A DNA stretch of 64,000 bases from Roseivivax marinus (GTDB lineage Bacteria > Pseudomonadota > Alphaproteobacteria > Rhodobacterales > Rhodobacteraceae), in contig NZ_FOAI01000016.1 in assembly GCF_900109705.1 (NCBI RefSeq), positions 1-64,000 of the forward strand, written 5' to 3'. Position 1 is the stretch's first letter, and each line of letters opens with the position of its first letter. Below are positions 1 to 8,678 of the stretch, in pieces. Under the pieces are notes generated by a model. That model made no database searches and had not been told where the DNA came from. It saw only the letters and a program-made list of their open reading frames with translations. Position numbers and translations under genes: made by a program.

Positions 1-152
1 TCTTCCGGCGCACCGTCGATCTGGTCATACGCCCGGAAGTCACCGAAATACTTCGTGATCGCAGCCGTCAGCGTCGTCTTGCCGTGGTCGACGTGGCCAA
101 TGGTGCCGATGTTGCAGTGCGGCTTGCCGCGTTCGAACTTTTCCTTTGCCAT
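1..152 (-). CDS. tuf: Elongation factor Tu, N-terminal part only (runs off the left edge)
   Basis: Only the first 50 codons are inside the window. The translation begins [20 protein letters not shown] and carries the GTPase G1 loop GHVDHGKT, which is diagnostic of EF-Tu. The protein delivers aminoacyl-tRNA to the ribosome as a GTP complex. It is the last visible gene of the rpsL-rpsG-fusA-tuf (str) operon and lies 90 bases downstream of fusA, separated from it by a 12-bp perfect hairpin. The rest of the gene is outside the window, so its integrity cannot be judged. Confidence 0.97.
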   Translation of the reverse strand, partial: MAKEKFERGKPHCNIGTIGHVDHGKTTLTAAITKYFGDFRAYDQIDGAPE

Positions 153-189
153 GCGTCTGGCTCCCTCTCATTGCGGGCGGCGGGGCCGG

Positions 190-225
190 GCCCCGCCCTA
201 CGGGTGTTGGGTGGTAGGGCGGGGC
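190..225 (-). promoter_or_regulatory. Strong hairpin between fusA and tuf
   Basis: Positions 190-201 (GCCCCGCCCTAC) are the exact reverse complement of 214-225, with a 12-base loop. No T-run follows on the minus strand, so this is not a classic intrinsic terminator. It may stabilise or process the mRNA between fusA and tuf, or partly attenuate. The structure is seen directly; the role is inferred. Confidence 0.6.
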
Positions 226-242
226 TCACCCCGCCGTCCCGA

Positions 243-2384
243 TCAGGCGTACTGCTTCTGGATCTCGTCCGAGATGTTCTGCGGAACCGGATCGTAGTGG
301 TCGAACTGCATCGTGAACTGCGCGCGGCCCGAGGACATCGAGCGCAGGTTGTTGATGTAGCCGAACATGTTGGCGAGCGGCACCATCGCGTGGATCGCCA
401 CGGCGTTGCCGCGCGGGTCCTGCCCGGTCACCTGACCGCGACGCGAAGTCAGGTCGCCGATGATCGAACCGGTGTACTCGTCCGGGGTCACGACCTCGAC
501 CTTCATCATCGGCTCGAGCAGCTGGGCGCCGGCCTTGCGAAGACCTTCGCGCATGCCCATCCGCGATGCGATCTCGAACGCGAGGACCGAGGAGTCGACG
601 TCGTGGTACTTGCCGTCCACCAGCGCGACCTTGAAGTCGATCACCGGGAAACCGGCCAGCGGGCCGCTGTCCATCACGGACTTGATGCCCTTCTCGACGC
701 CGGGGATGTATTCCTTCGGCACCGAACCACCGACGATGCGGCTCTCGAACGAGTAACCCTCGCCCGGCTCGGTCGGGCTGATCTCCAGCTTGACCTCGGC
801 GAACTGACCCGAACCACCCGACTGCTTCTTGTGGGTGTAGGTGTGCTCGATCTTCTGGCGGATGGTCTCGCGATACGCGACCTGCGGCGCACCGATGTTC
901 GCCTCGACCTTGAACTCCCGCTTGAGGCGGTCGACGAGGATGTCGAGGTGGAGTTCGCCCATGCCCTTCATGATGGTCTGACCGGACTCGAGGTCGGTCT
1001 CCACCTTGAAGGAGGGGTCTTCCGCCGCGAGGCGCTGAAGGCCTGCCGACATCTTCTCCTGGTCCGCCTTCGTCTTCGGCTCCACGGCGATCTCGATCAC
1101 CGGGTCCGGGAAGGTCATCGTCTCGAGCACGACCTGCTTGTTCGGGTCGCAGAGCGTGTCACCGGTGGTGGTGTCCTTCAGACCCGCCAGAGCGATGATG
1201 TCGCCGGAACCGGCCCAATCGATCTCCTCGCGGGAGTTCGAGTGCATCATCATCATCCGGCCGATACGCTCCTTGCGGCCCTTGGTCGAGTTCATCACCG
1301 ACCCGCCCTTCTCGAGCAGGCCCGAGTAGATGCGGCAGAAGGTCAGCGAGCCGACGAACGGGTCGTTCATGATCTTGAACGCAAGGCCCGAGAACGGCTG
1401 CTCGTCGCCGGGGCGACGCTCGATGTTCCGGGTCTCGGTCTCGTCGTCCGGTGCGAAGCCCATGTAGGGCGGCACGTCGAGCGGACCGGGCAGGTAGTCG
1501 ATGACCGCGTTCAGGAGGGGCTGCACGCCCTTGTTCTTGAACGCCGAGCCCGCGAGGATCGGCACGAAGGACAGCGACAGCGTACCCTTGCGGATCAGCT
1601 CGCGCAGCTTCGGCAGATCGGGCTCTTCGCCTTCGAGATACGCTTCCATCGCGTCGTCGTCCTGCTCGACAGCAAGCTCGACGAGGTTGGCGCGGTACTC
1701 TTCGGCCTGGTCCTTCAGCTCGTCACGGATGTCCTGGATGACCCAGCTCGCGCCGAGGTCCTCGCCTTTCCACACCCACTCTTTCATGGTGAGCAGGTCG
1801 ACGATGCCCTCGAGCTTGTCCTCGGCACCGATCGGCAGCTGGATCGGGGCGGGAGTCGCGCCGGTGCGGTCCTTGATCATCTTCACGCAGTTGAAGAAGT
1901 CGGCGCCGATCTTGTCCATCTTGTTGACGAACACGATGCGCGGGACGTGGTAGCGGTCGGCCTGGCGCCAGACGGTCTCGGTCTGCGGCTCGACACCGGC
2001 GTTGGCGTCGAGAACGCAGATCGCGCCGTCGAGCACGGCGAGCGAACGCTCGACCTCGATGGTGAAGTCCACGTGGCCGGGAGTGTCGATGATGTTGAAG
2101 CGGAACTTGGCTTCTTGCGGCGTGTCACCGTAGATGCCGGTCGGGTTCTCGCCGTCCTCGGTGCGGAACCAGAACGTGGTGGTCGCCGCCGAAGTGATGG
2201 TGATCCCGCGTTCCTGCTCCTGCTCCATCCAGTCCATGGTCGCGGCGCCGTCGTGGACTTCGCCGATCTTGTGCGACTTGCCGGTGTAGAACAGGACGCG
2301 CTCGGTGCAGGTGGTCTTGCCCGCATCGATGTGCGCCATGATCCCGAAGTTGCGGTAGCGGTCGAGCGAATATTCGCGTGCCAT
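243..2384 (-). CDS. fusA: Elongation factor G
   Basis: This 713-residue protein has the normal length of EF-G, the GTPase that drives ribosomal translocation. The G1 loop AHIDAGKT is at residues 17-24, DTPGH at 100-104 and NKMD at 154-157. The later part carries the domain IV/V region with the GMGELHLDI stretch typical of the family. It is the third gene of the str operon: rpsG ends 28 bases upstream and tuf starts 90 bases downstream. The whole opposite strand is open but is only a G/C-rich shadow. No truncation or frameshift is seen. Confidence 0.98.
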   Translation of the reverse strand: MAREYSLDRYRNFGIMAHIDAGKTTCTERVLFYTGKSHKIGEVHDGAATMDWMEQEQERGITITSAATTTFWFRTEDGENPTGIYGDTPQEAKFRFNIIDTPGHVDFTIEVERSLAVLDGAICVLDANAGVEPQTETVWRQADRYHVPRIVFVNKMDKIGADFFNCVKMIKDRTGATPAPIQLPIGAEDKLEGIVDLLTMKEWVWKGEDLGASWVIQDIRDELKDQAEEYRANLVELAVEQDDDAMEAYLEGEEPDLPKLRELIRKGTLSLSFVPILAGSAFKNKGVQPLLNAVIDYLPGPLDVPPYMGFAPDDETETRNIERRPGDEQPFSGLAFKIMNDPFVGSLTFCRIYSGLLEKGGSVMNSTKGRKERIGRMMMMHSNSREEIDWAGSGDIIALAGLKDTTTGDTLCDPNKQVVLETMTFPDPVIEIAVEPKTKADQEKMSAGLQRLAAEDPSFKVETDLESGQTIMKGMGELHLDILVDRLKREFKVEANIGAPQVAYRETIRQKIEHTYTHKKQSGGSGQFAEVKLEISPTEPGEGYSFESRIVGGSVPKEYIPGVEKGIKSVMDSGPLAGFPVIDFKVALVDGKYHDVDSSVLAFEIASRMGMREGLRKAGAQLLEPMMKVEVVTPDEYTGSIIGDLTSRRGQVTGQDPRGNAVAIHAMVPLANMFGYINNLRSMSSGRAQFTMQFDHYDPVPQNISDEIQKQYA

Positions 2385-2412
2385 TGGGGTCGGTCCTCAG
2401 GCTAGAGATGGG

Positions 2413-2883
2413 TTACCAGCGGTAGTGGCTGAACGCCTTGTTGGCGTCGGCCATCTTGTGCGTGTCCTCGCGCTTCTTCACGGCCGTGCCGCGCGAGTTC
2501 ACCGCGTCCAGAAGCTCACCCGCGAGGCGCTCTTCCATCGTGTTCTCGTTGCGCTTGCGCGACGCGTCGATCAGCCAGCGGATCGCCAGCGCCTCGCGGC
2601 GCTCGGGGCGGACCTCGACGGGCACCTGGTAGGTGGCACCGCCGACGCGGCGCGAGCGGACCTCGACCGATGGCTTGATGTTGTCGAGCGCCTCATGGAA
2701 AATTTCCACCGGCGCGCGCTTCACCTTGCTCTCGACGCGGTCGAGCGCGTTGTAGACGATCCCCTCGGCGGTCGACTTCTTGCCGTCCACCATGAGGTTG
2801 TTCATGAACTTCGTCAGAACCCGATCGCCGTACTTGGCGTCGGGGAGAATTTCGCGCTTCTCAGCGGAGTGACGACGGGACAT
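2413..2883 (-). CDS. rpsG: 30S ribosomal protein S7
   Basis: The 156-residue product matches the usual length of bacterial S7 and begins [20 protein letters not shown], a typical S7 start. The central part includes the [14 protein letters not shown] stretch that is conserved in the family. S7 organises the 3' major domain of 16S rRNA in the small subunit head. It sits between rpsL (12 bases upstream) and fusA, as in the classic str operon, and is presumably cotranscribed from the promoter near 3553-3581. Confidence 0.98.
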   Translation of the reverse strand: MSRRHSAEKREILPDAKYGDRVLTKFMNNLMVDGKKSTAEGIVYNALDRVESKVKRAPVEIFHEALDNIKPSVEVRSRRVGGATYQVPVEVRPERREALAIRWLIDASRKRNENTMEERLAGELLDAVNSRGTAVKKREDTHKMADANKAFSHYRW

Positions 2884-2895
2884 CTGGTTATCCTC

Positions 2896-3267
2896 TTACT
2901 TCGGACGCTTGGCGCCGTATTTCGAGCGACGCTGGCGGCGATCCTTGACGCCCTGCGTATCGAGCACACCGCGCAGGATGTGGTAGCGGACGCCCGGAAG
3001 GTCCTTCACGCGGCCACCGCGGATGAGCACGACCGAGTGCTCCTGCAGGTTGTGGGATTCGCCCGGAATGTAGCTGATCACCTCGTAGCCGTTGGTCAGA
3101 CGCACCTTCGCGACCTTCCGCATTGCCGAGTTCGGCTTCTTCGGGGTGGTCGTGTAAACGCGCGTGCAGACGCCACGCTTCTGCGGGCACTGCTCGAGAT
3201 GCATGGATTTCGAGCGCTTGACTTTGGGCTGCCGCGGCTTGCGGATCAGCTGCTGGATCGTTGGCAT
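2896..3267 (-). CDS. rpsL: 30S ribosomal protein S12
   Basis: The 123-residue product begins [15 protein letters not shown] and has the decoding-centre loops TPKKPNSAM and [11 protein letters not shown] intact, with lysine at the classic streptomycin-resistance position in TPKK. S12 contributes to decoding accuracy in the 30S subunit. This is the first gene of the str operon here. In many relatives rpoBC lies just upstream, but here the upstream neighbour is a divergent glycosyltransferase gene with about 450 bases between, so the operon appears to start independently. Confidence 0.98.
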   Translation of the reverse strand: MPTIQQLIRKPRQPKVKRSKSMHLEQCPQKRGVCTRVYTTTPKKPNSAMRKVAKVRLTNGYEVISYIPGESHNLQEHSVVLIRGGRVKDLPGVRYHILRGVLDTQGVKDRRQRRSKYGAKRPK

Positions 3268-3719
3268 TCCGGTTCTATCCCGTCTTGTCTCTCACATCGG
3301 TGATGCAACGGGGCACGCGCCCCCTCGCGAATGATCTCACGTCGCCGGCGCGGCCCGCATCCTCCGCCCCCTGCCACGCATCGCGAGACACCACGGGGAC
3401 GCAAAAAACCGCATACGCTCCCGAACACGGGGGCGACGCGGGGGTATCAGAGGATCGGGGCGTTCGGTAACCCGGATCGTGACCGCTTCGGTTCTGCTGT
3501 TTCGGAAACCGGGCGCGGGACGGACCTGCTCCCGGGTTCCAAGATGACGGCGCGTATATGGGGTTGCGATTTCATTGTCAACAGCGCCCCCACGCGGGAA
3601 AACGGCGGAAAAGCGCAAGCCCTGGCAGGAGGGCGAGAGGCCCATTTCCGGTCGGCCGCTTGCCTGCCCGATCCGGCACCGCCAGGGTCCTGCCGGATCG
3701 TCCGCGGAAGGAGTACGAC
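3268..3719. other. Intergenic region between rpsL and a divergent glycosyltransferase gene
   Basis: This 452-base stretch contains no convincing gene: the reading frames that cross it lack family-like sequence. It holds a strong minus-strand sigma-70-type promoter at 3553-3581 pointing at rpsL, which implies an untranslated leader of roughly 280 bases. A good ribosome binding site (AAGGAG) for the plus-strand gene lies at its right end. Confidence 0.7.
3553..3581 (-). promoter_or_regulatory. Near-consensus sigma-70 promoter for the str operon
   Basis: Read on the minus strand, TTGACA at 3581-3576 is followed after exactly 17 bases by TATACG at 3558-3553. This is a perfect -35 box and a 4/6-5/6 -10 box in a G/C-rich background, so chance occurrence is unlikely. 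Initiation near 3546 would give a leader of about 280 bases before rpsL. The motif is seen directly; the start site is inferred. Confidence 0.75.
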
Positions 3720-4529
3720 ATGCAGGTAATCGGGCTCTGCCGATTCTCCTATCCCGCCGAGGGCGGCTTTCAGGTGGAACACGACGACACCGCCACGCGA
3801 GCCGCCTATCTCTATGCACCTGAGCGGCTGGACGAAAGGTTCCGCCACTTCGAGACGATCTGCCTGCCGGGCCTTGCCGCGCAAACCGATCCTGACTTCA
3901 TCTTCGTGGTCCTCGTGGGCGAGGATCTGCCCGAGGTCGCGCGTGCCCGTCTTGATGCGCTTCTGTCGGGCCTTCCTCAGGCGCGGGTGGTCGCACGCGC
4001 GCCCGGACCTCACCGAAAGGTCTGTCAGGAGGTGCTGAACGCCGCGCGCGACGACATCGGAGCCCCCTGCCTGCAGTTCCGGCACGACGACGACGACGCC
4101 GTGGCGGTGGACTTCGTCGAGACGCTGCGTCGCACCGCACAGGACGCCGCGCCGATCGTCGATGCGCACCGACTTGTCGGCCTCGACTGGGGGCGGGGAT
4201 TCGTCGCGCGCCCCGACGCGCGTGGCCTCGCCGCCGAGGAGGTGGTGCATCCCTACTGGGGTGTCGCGCAGGCGGTGGCGGTGCGCGGTGGCGTGCGGCA
4301 GTCGATCATGAATTTCGGGCACCAGAAACTGAACCGGTTCATGCCCACGCTGACCTTCTGCGACCGGCCGATGTACGTGCGGGGGCACAACGACCACAAC
4401 GATTCGCGGCAGGCAAAGCACGTGACTCCGGTCTCCCTGCCCCGGCTGGATGCCGCGGGCGAGGCTATCTTTGCCGAGCGGTTCGCCATCGACGCAGACC
4501 GCGTGCGCAGCGTCTTCGCCGGAACCTAA
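3720..4529 (+). CDS. Putative rhamnosyltransferase family glycosyltransferase
   Basis: The 269-residue protein resembles the putative rhamnosyl transferase family, in which a core near residues 60-130 combines an FVVLVGEDLP-like strand with an acidic cluster (RHDDDDAV). It would transfer a sugar in envelope polysaccharide synthesis. The ATG at 3720 is chosen because GGAAGGAGTACGAC just upstream is a clear ribosome binding site; the frame stays open further upstream without one. The gene is monocistronic, divergent from rpsL, and its last 4 bases overlap the convergent transporter gene. The acceptor cannot be predicted. Confidence 0.7.
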   Translation: MQVIGLCRFSYPAEGGFQVEHDDTATRAAYLYAPERLDERFRHFETICLPGLAAQTDPDFIFVVLVGEDLPEVARARLDALLSGLPQARVVARAPGPHRKVCQEVLNAARDDIGAPCLQFRHDDDDAVAVDFVETLRRTAQDAAPIVDAHRLVGLDWGRGFVARPDARGLAAEEVVHPYWGVAQAVAVRGGVRQSIMNFGHQKLNRFMPTLTFCDRPMYVRGHNDHNDSRQAKHVTPVSLPRLDAAGEAIFAERFAIDADRVRSVFAGT

Positions 4530-5425
4530 CGCACCGGGGATCGCGTGGGCGACACCGGCGGCCGCCGGTCGCGCCACAAGGTGACGAGACCTCCGACCGC
4601 GATCAGCGCTGCCCCGATCAGCGTCGAGGCCACGGGCCAGTCGCCGAACACCGCCCAGCCCAGCATCAGCGCCCAGACGAGGCCGGTATAGCGGAACGGA
4701 GCGACCGCGCTCACGTCGCCCACGCGCATGACCAGAACCGACAGAAGGTAGGCAAGGCTCACCAGCACCGCCGCGCCCAGGACCAGCGGTCCGTTCTGTC
4801 CCGTCACCGGCGCCCAGCCTCCGGTGATTGCGGTCCAGATTACGGCGAACACGGTGACCGTAACGCTGGCGGCCAGCGTGACGAGGATCGACGGCACGTT
4901 TCGCGAGAGGCCCCGGACGGTCAGGTCGCGCGCGGTCACGAAGCCCACGGCGACGAGGGCGTAGAGCGACCAGGCGTCGAAGCTGTCCATCCCCGGCTTC
5001 ACGATCAGTAGCATCCCGAAGAACCCGAGACCCACCGCGGACCAGCGCCGCCATCCCACGCGCTCGCCCAGAAAGAGCACCCCCACCAACGTGAGGGTCA
5101 GCGGCAGCGTCTGCAGTAGCGCCGTCACGTTCGCGAGCGGCATGTTCATCAGTGCAGTGAGAAAGAAAAAGGCCGCGCCGAGCTCGCACAGGCTGCGGAG
5201 GACGATCAGTCCGACGTCGCGGCGCGAGACCCGCGTGCGGAAAGCCCCGAAGGCCCAGCCGAGGGCCGCAATGGCGCAGGAAGCGACGAGCCCCCGGATC
5301 GCAAGGATCTGCATGAGCGGCAGCGACGCCCCCGCGGCCTTGACCAGCGTGTCGTTGAGGGTGAAGGCCGCCATGGAGGCCATCATCAGAAGCGCGCCAC
5401 GCGCATTGTCGCCAAGTCGTGCCAT
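4526..5425 (-). CDS. EamA/DMT family membrane transporter
   Basis: The 299-residue protein has about ten hydrophobic segments in two halves, the layout of the drug/metabolite transporter (EamA) superfamily. Recognisable elements are the first-helix start GALLMMASMAAFTLNDTLVK and the LGERVGWRRWSAVGLGFFG link between strands of the first half. The ATG at 5425 gives the family's usual short N-terminus; an upstream in-frame TTG at 5461 is possible. Substrate is unknown. The stop overlaps the 3' end of the convergent rhamnosyltransferase gene by 4 bases. Confidence 0.8.
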   Translation of the reverse strand: MARLGDNARGALLMMASMAAFTLNDTLVKAAGASLPLMQILAIRGLVASCAIAALGWAFGAFRTRVSRRDVGLIVLRSLCELGAAFFFLTALMNMPLANVTALLQTLPLTLTLVGVLFLGERVGWRRWSAVGLGFFGMLLIVKPGMDSFDAWSLYALVAVGFVTARDLTVRGLSRNVPSILVTLAASVTVTVFAVIWTAITGGWAPVTGQNGPLVLGAAVLVSLAYLLSVLVMRVGDVSAVAPFRYTGLVWALMLGWAVFGDWPVASTLIGAALIAVGGLVTLWRDRRPPVSPTRSPVR

Positions 5426-5530
5426 GCCCCGCGCTATCGCCCGGCGGCTCGCCGGCGGCAAGCGCGATCGGCTGGGCGCGGCGTCCGGGTCGGACGCGCG
5501 CCGCTCGGCACTCGCACGATTGGCGGGGGT

Positions 5531-5734
5531 TCAGAAGGAGTCGTGCTCGCGGTTGTGATGCCCGCACCCCGAGCAGATCGGGCTCTCGGGGATTTCTCGG
5601 AAGCCCGCGCAACCACTCTTGGCGCAACCGCCCCGGCGGGGGTTCACCATTTGCCAGGCTGCGTGCGGCGCCGCGCCCGGCACCGGAAGCCGCGTGTCGC
5701 GCGGCGGGACGTATGTATAAGCGGTTGCGGGCAT
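5531..5734 (-). CDS. Small Cys-rich hypothetical protein
   Basis: This 67-residue reading frame starts with ATG at 5734, directly behind one of the best ribosome binding sites in the window (AGGAGGAGGT). The first half is Pro/Tyr/Ala-rich (MPATAYTYVPPRD); the second half has CAKSGC and then CSGCGHH, four cysteines and two histidines that could hold a metal ion. No family was recognised. It lies between a transporter gene and divergent parE. The ribosome binding site and cysteine spacing support a real gene, but no function can be assigned. Confidence 0.6.
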   Translation of the reverse strand: MPATAYTYVPPRDTRLPVPGAAPHAAWQMVNPRRGGCAKSGCAGFREIPESPICSGCGHHNREHDSF

Positions 5735-5882
5735 GACCTCCTCCTGATCAGAGCGCACCGGAAACCAGACGCTAGCAGTGTTTCACGCCCTTGCAAGTCC
5801 CGAGCAGGCCTTTTCGCGGGCCGGTCGCTCTGACATACTCCGGCGCCATAACCCGTAAATAATCCGACAAGAGCAGCACCCC

Positions 5883-7841
5883 ATGGCCGAAGACCTTCTC
5901 TCGGGCGCAGAGCCCGGCGACTACGATGCGTCCTCCATCGAGGTGCTCGAGGGGCTCGAGCCCGTCCGCAAGCGCCCGGGCATGTATATCGGCGGCACCG
6001 ACGAACGGGCGCTGCACCACATGGTGGCCGAGATCCTCGACAACTCGATGGACGAGGCCGTTGCCGGGCACGCCAATCGCATCGAGGTTACGCTGAACGC
6101 CGACTACTCGGTTTCGATCAGCGATAACGGCCGCGGCATCCCCACCGATCCGCACCCCAAGTTTCCCGGCAAGTCGGCGCTCGAGGTGATCCTGTGCACG
6201 CTGCACGCGGGCGGCAAGTTCTCGGGCAAGGCCTACGAAACCTCGGGCGGCCTGCACGGCGTGGGTGCGTCGGTCGTGAACGCGCTGTCGGACAGCCTCG
6301 TCGTGCAGGTCGCGCGCAATCGCGAGCTGGTCGAGCAGCGCTTCTCGCGGGGCAAGCCGCTCGGGCCGGTCGAGAAGGTCGGCCAGGCACCGAACCGGCG
6401 CGGCACCACCGTGACCTTCCACGCGGACGAGGAAATCTTCGGCCACCACCGGTTCCGCCCCGCGCGGCTGTTCAAGATGGTTCGGTCCAAGGCCTACCTG
6501 TTCTCGGGCGTCGAGATCCGCTGGAAAACCGCGATCGACGACGGCGAGACCGAGCGCGAGGCGACCTTCCACTTCCCCGGCGGTCTTGCGGACTACCTCC
6601 AGGAAGTGTTGGGCGGTGCGACGACCTACGCGGCACAGCCTTTCGCCGGCCGCGTCGACTTCCGCGAGAAGTTCGATGCACCGGGCAAGGTCGAATGGGC
6701 GATCAACTGGACACCCTCGCGCGACGGCTTCCTGCAGTCCTACTGCAACACGGTGCCCACCCCCGAGGGCGGCACCCACGAGGCGGGCTTCTGGTCGGCG
6801 ATCCTCAAGGGGATCCGCGCCTACGGCGAGTTGGTGAACAACAAGAAGGCCGCGCAGATCACCCGCGACGACCTGATCACGGGCGGCTGCGCGCTGGTCT
6901 CGTGCTTCATCCGCGAACCCGAGTTCGTGGGCCAGACCAAGGACCGGCTGGCCACCACCGAGGCCGCCAAGCTGGTCGAGGGTGCGGTACGCGACCACTT
7001 CGACAACTGGCTGGCATCGGACACCAAGTCCGCCGGCGCGATCCTCGACTTCCTCGTGCTGCGCGCCGAGGAACGCCTCCGCCGCCGGCAGGAGAAGGAG
7101 ACCGCGCGAAAGTCGGCCACGAAGAAACTTCGCCTCCCCGGCAAGTTGACCGACTGCACGAACAAGAACCGCGAAGGCACCGAGATCTTCATCGTCGAGG
7201 GCGACTCGGCGGGCGGCTCGGCCAAGGGCGCGCGGTTCCGCGAATCGCAGGCCCTGCTGCCGCTCAAGGGCAAGATTCTCAACGTCATGGGCGCCGCGTC
7301 CAACAAGCTGACCACCAATGCCGAGATCCGCGATCTCTGCGAGGCGCTCGGCGTGGGACTCGGCAGCAAGTTCAATATCGACGACCTGCGTTACGAGAAG
7401 ATCATCATCATGTGCGACGCCGACGTGGACGGCGCACACATCGCCTCCCTGCTGATGACATTCTTCTACGCCCAGATGCGCCCGCTGATCGACAACGGGC
7501 ACCTCTACCTCGCCTGCCCGCCGCTCTACCGACTGACGCAGGGCGCCAAGCGGATGTACGTCGCCTCGGATGCGGAGAAGGACGAGTGGATGCAGAAGGG
7601 TCTTGGCGGCAAGGGCAAGATCGACGTGCAGCGCTTCAAGGGCCTGGGCGAGATGGACGCCAAGGACCTCAAGGAAACGACGATGGACCCCGCGACCCGG
7701 ACGTTGATCCGCGTCACCATCGACGAGGAGGCCGCGGGTGAGACCGGTGACCTGGTGGAGCGTCTGATGGGCAAGAAACCGGAATTGCGATTCCAGTACA
7801 TCCAGGAGAATGCGCGTTTCGTTGAAGAACTGGACGTCTGA
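5883..7841 (+). CDS. parE: DNA topoisomerase IV subunit B
   Basis: This 652-residue ATPase subunit pairs with ParC to decatenate replicated chromosomes. The length fits ParE rather than the longer GyrB (about 800 residues) of this group. The GHKL ATP site ILDNSMDEAV is at residues 51-60, the TOPRIM motif EGDSAGGSAKG starts at residue 439, and DADVDGAH follows. The C-terminal sequence ends with the ParE-like PELRFQYIQENARFVEEL. The gene is transcribed alone; parC is not in the window. The open reverse strand is a shadow. Confidence 0.95.
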   Translation: MAEDLLSGAEPGDYDASSIEVLEGLEPVRKRPGMYIGGTDERALHHMVAEILDNSMDEAVAGHANRIEVTLNADYSVSISDNGRGIPTDPHPKFPGKSALEVILCTLHAGGKFSGKAYETSGGLHGVGASVVNALSDSLVVQVARNRELVEQRFSRGKPLGPVEKVGQAPNRRGTTVTFHADEEIFGHHRFRPARLFKMVRSKAYLFSGVEIRWKTAIDDGETEREATFHFPGGLADYLQEVLGGATTYAAQPFAGRVDFREKFDAPGKVEWAINWTPSRDGFLQSYCNTVPTPEGGTHEAGFWSAILKGIRAYGELVNNKKAAQITRDDLITGGCALVSCFIREPEFVGQTKDRLATTEAAKLVEGAVRDHFDNWLASDTKSAGAILDFLVLRAEERLRRRQEKETARKSATKKLRLPGKLTDCTNKNREGTEIFIVEGDSAGGSAKGARFRESQALLPLKGKILNVMGAASNKLTTNAEIRDLCEALGVGLGSKFNIDDLRYEKIIIMCDADVDGAHIASLLMTFFYAQMRPLIDNGHLYLACPPLYRLTQGAKRMYVASDAEKDEWMQKGLGGKGKIDVQRFKGLGEMDAKDLKETTMDPATRTLIRVTIDEEAAGETGDLVERLMGKKPELRFQYIQENARFVEELDV

Positions 7842-7984
7842 ACCGTTCGTGTAATTACGCAGCGGCATCCCGCCGCAGGGGGCCCGATAGGGTCGTTACC
7901 GGTTGCAGGCGTTCGCTTACTGCGGAAGACTGACACAACCGAGAGCCGAATTCCGACACGGCTCAGGATGCGAGGAGGACCCAC

Positions 7985-8191
7985 ATGACCCGAACCGTGC
8001 TGCGTAAGGTTCAACTGGCCTGCTTCGGCCTGGTTCACGTGCCCCTGATCGCGATCGCCGCCTTCGCCCTGCCCAAGGCGCAGTACGACCTTGTCATCGT
8101 TGCCTTCGTGGCCACGCTGGGAACGGCGCTGATGGTGTGGGGGGTGCTGGAACGGTCGCTGTCATCGACGCAAAGGACGTCCGAGGTCTGA
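7985..8191 (+). CDS. Small two-helix membrane protein, hypothetical
   Basis: A 68-residue protein with two predicted membrane segments: FGLVHVPLIAIAAFALP near residues 14-30 and LVIVAFVATLGTALMVWGVL near 36-55. The ATG follows a strong ribosome binding site, GAGGAGGACCCAC. It is 143 bases after parE and convergent with the anti-sigma-like gene. No known family was recognised; an inner membrane protein is the only safe prediction. Confidence 0.6.
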   Translation: MTRTVLRKVQLACFGLVHVPLIAIAAFALPKAQYDLVIVAFVATLGTALMVWGVLERSLSSTQRTSEV

Positions 8192-8204
8192 AACCGTACG
8201 GCCG

Positions 8205-8543
8205 TCAGAGCAGAAGCGCGAGAAGCACTCCGATCGCGGCGACCTTGGCCCCGACTACGAGGACAAGGATCCCACGATGCTCGGGCGCTAGCAGGTCCTG
8301 CCAAAGGGTCCGCTCTTCGATGCCGAAGAGGCGCTCTTCGAGGCCGGCCTTCACCCGCGGGGATGGGGCGACGGACGGCACTCGTCCGATCAAAGCCAGC
8401 AAATGGCGCTGCCAGAACGCATGTTCCGCGGCGAGGTCAGCGTCCGTGACGATACGGCGCGCGACTCGGTCGCGCTCCTCCCGATCGAGAAGCCCGAGTG
8501 CGTACTCACCCGCGAGCAGCGACATGTCGTCGGCGACGGCCAC
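8205..8543 (-). CDS. Short anti-sigma factor-like protein (RskA-type N-terminus plus one membrane helix)
   Basis: The 112-residue product has the pattern LAGEYALGLLDREERDRV near residues 10-27 and a following AEHAFWQRHL segment. This is the layout of the cytoplasmic sigma-binding domain of RskA-type anti-sigma factors. It ends directly after a single C-terminal membrane helix (ILVLVVGAKVAAIGVLLALLL), so the extracytoplasmic domain of normal family members (total about 230 residues) is missing. The start is GTG at 8543, with an alternative ATG at 8525. No ECF sigma gene is adjacent, which is unusual. Confidence 0.55.
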   Translation of the reverse strand: MAVADDMSLLAGEYALGLLDREERDRVARRIVTDADLAAEHAFWQRHLLALIGRVPSVAPSPRVKAGLEERLFGIEERTLWQDLLAPEHRGILVLVVGAKVAAIGVLLALLL

Positions 8544-8678
8544 GTGTGGTCTCCAATCCGGCCGGTTTCATTCTGAAGCTGGCCCTAAAGCATCAATCTG
8601 CGCCTTCAAGCGCAAACTTTCAATGCTCGAGCCCGCAGACCCTTGCGCGCACTCGCTTGCGGCGCTTCCTTCCACGCC

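Noticed and set aside
84-2405. Continuous 773-codon plus-strand frame opposite fusA
   Set aside because: fusA on the other strand is certain. The frame is an artefact of G/C-biased third positions and its translation is Arg/Val/Leu/His-rich with no domain.
5772-7868. Long minus-strand frame opposite parE
   Set aside because: Shadow of parE; translation is low-complexity and without family motifs.
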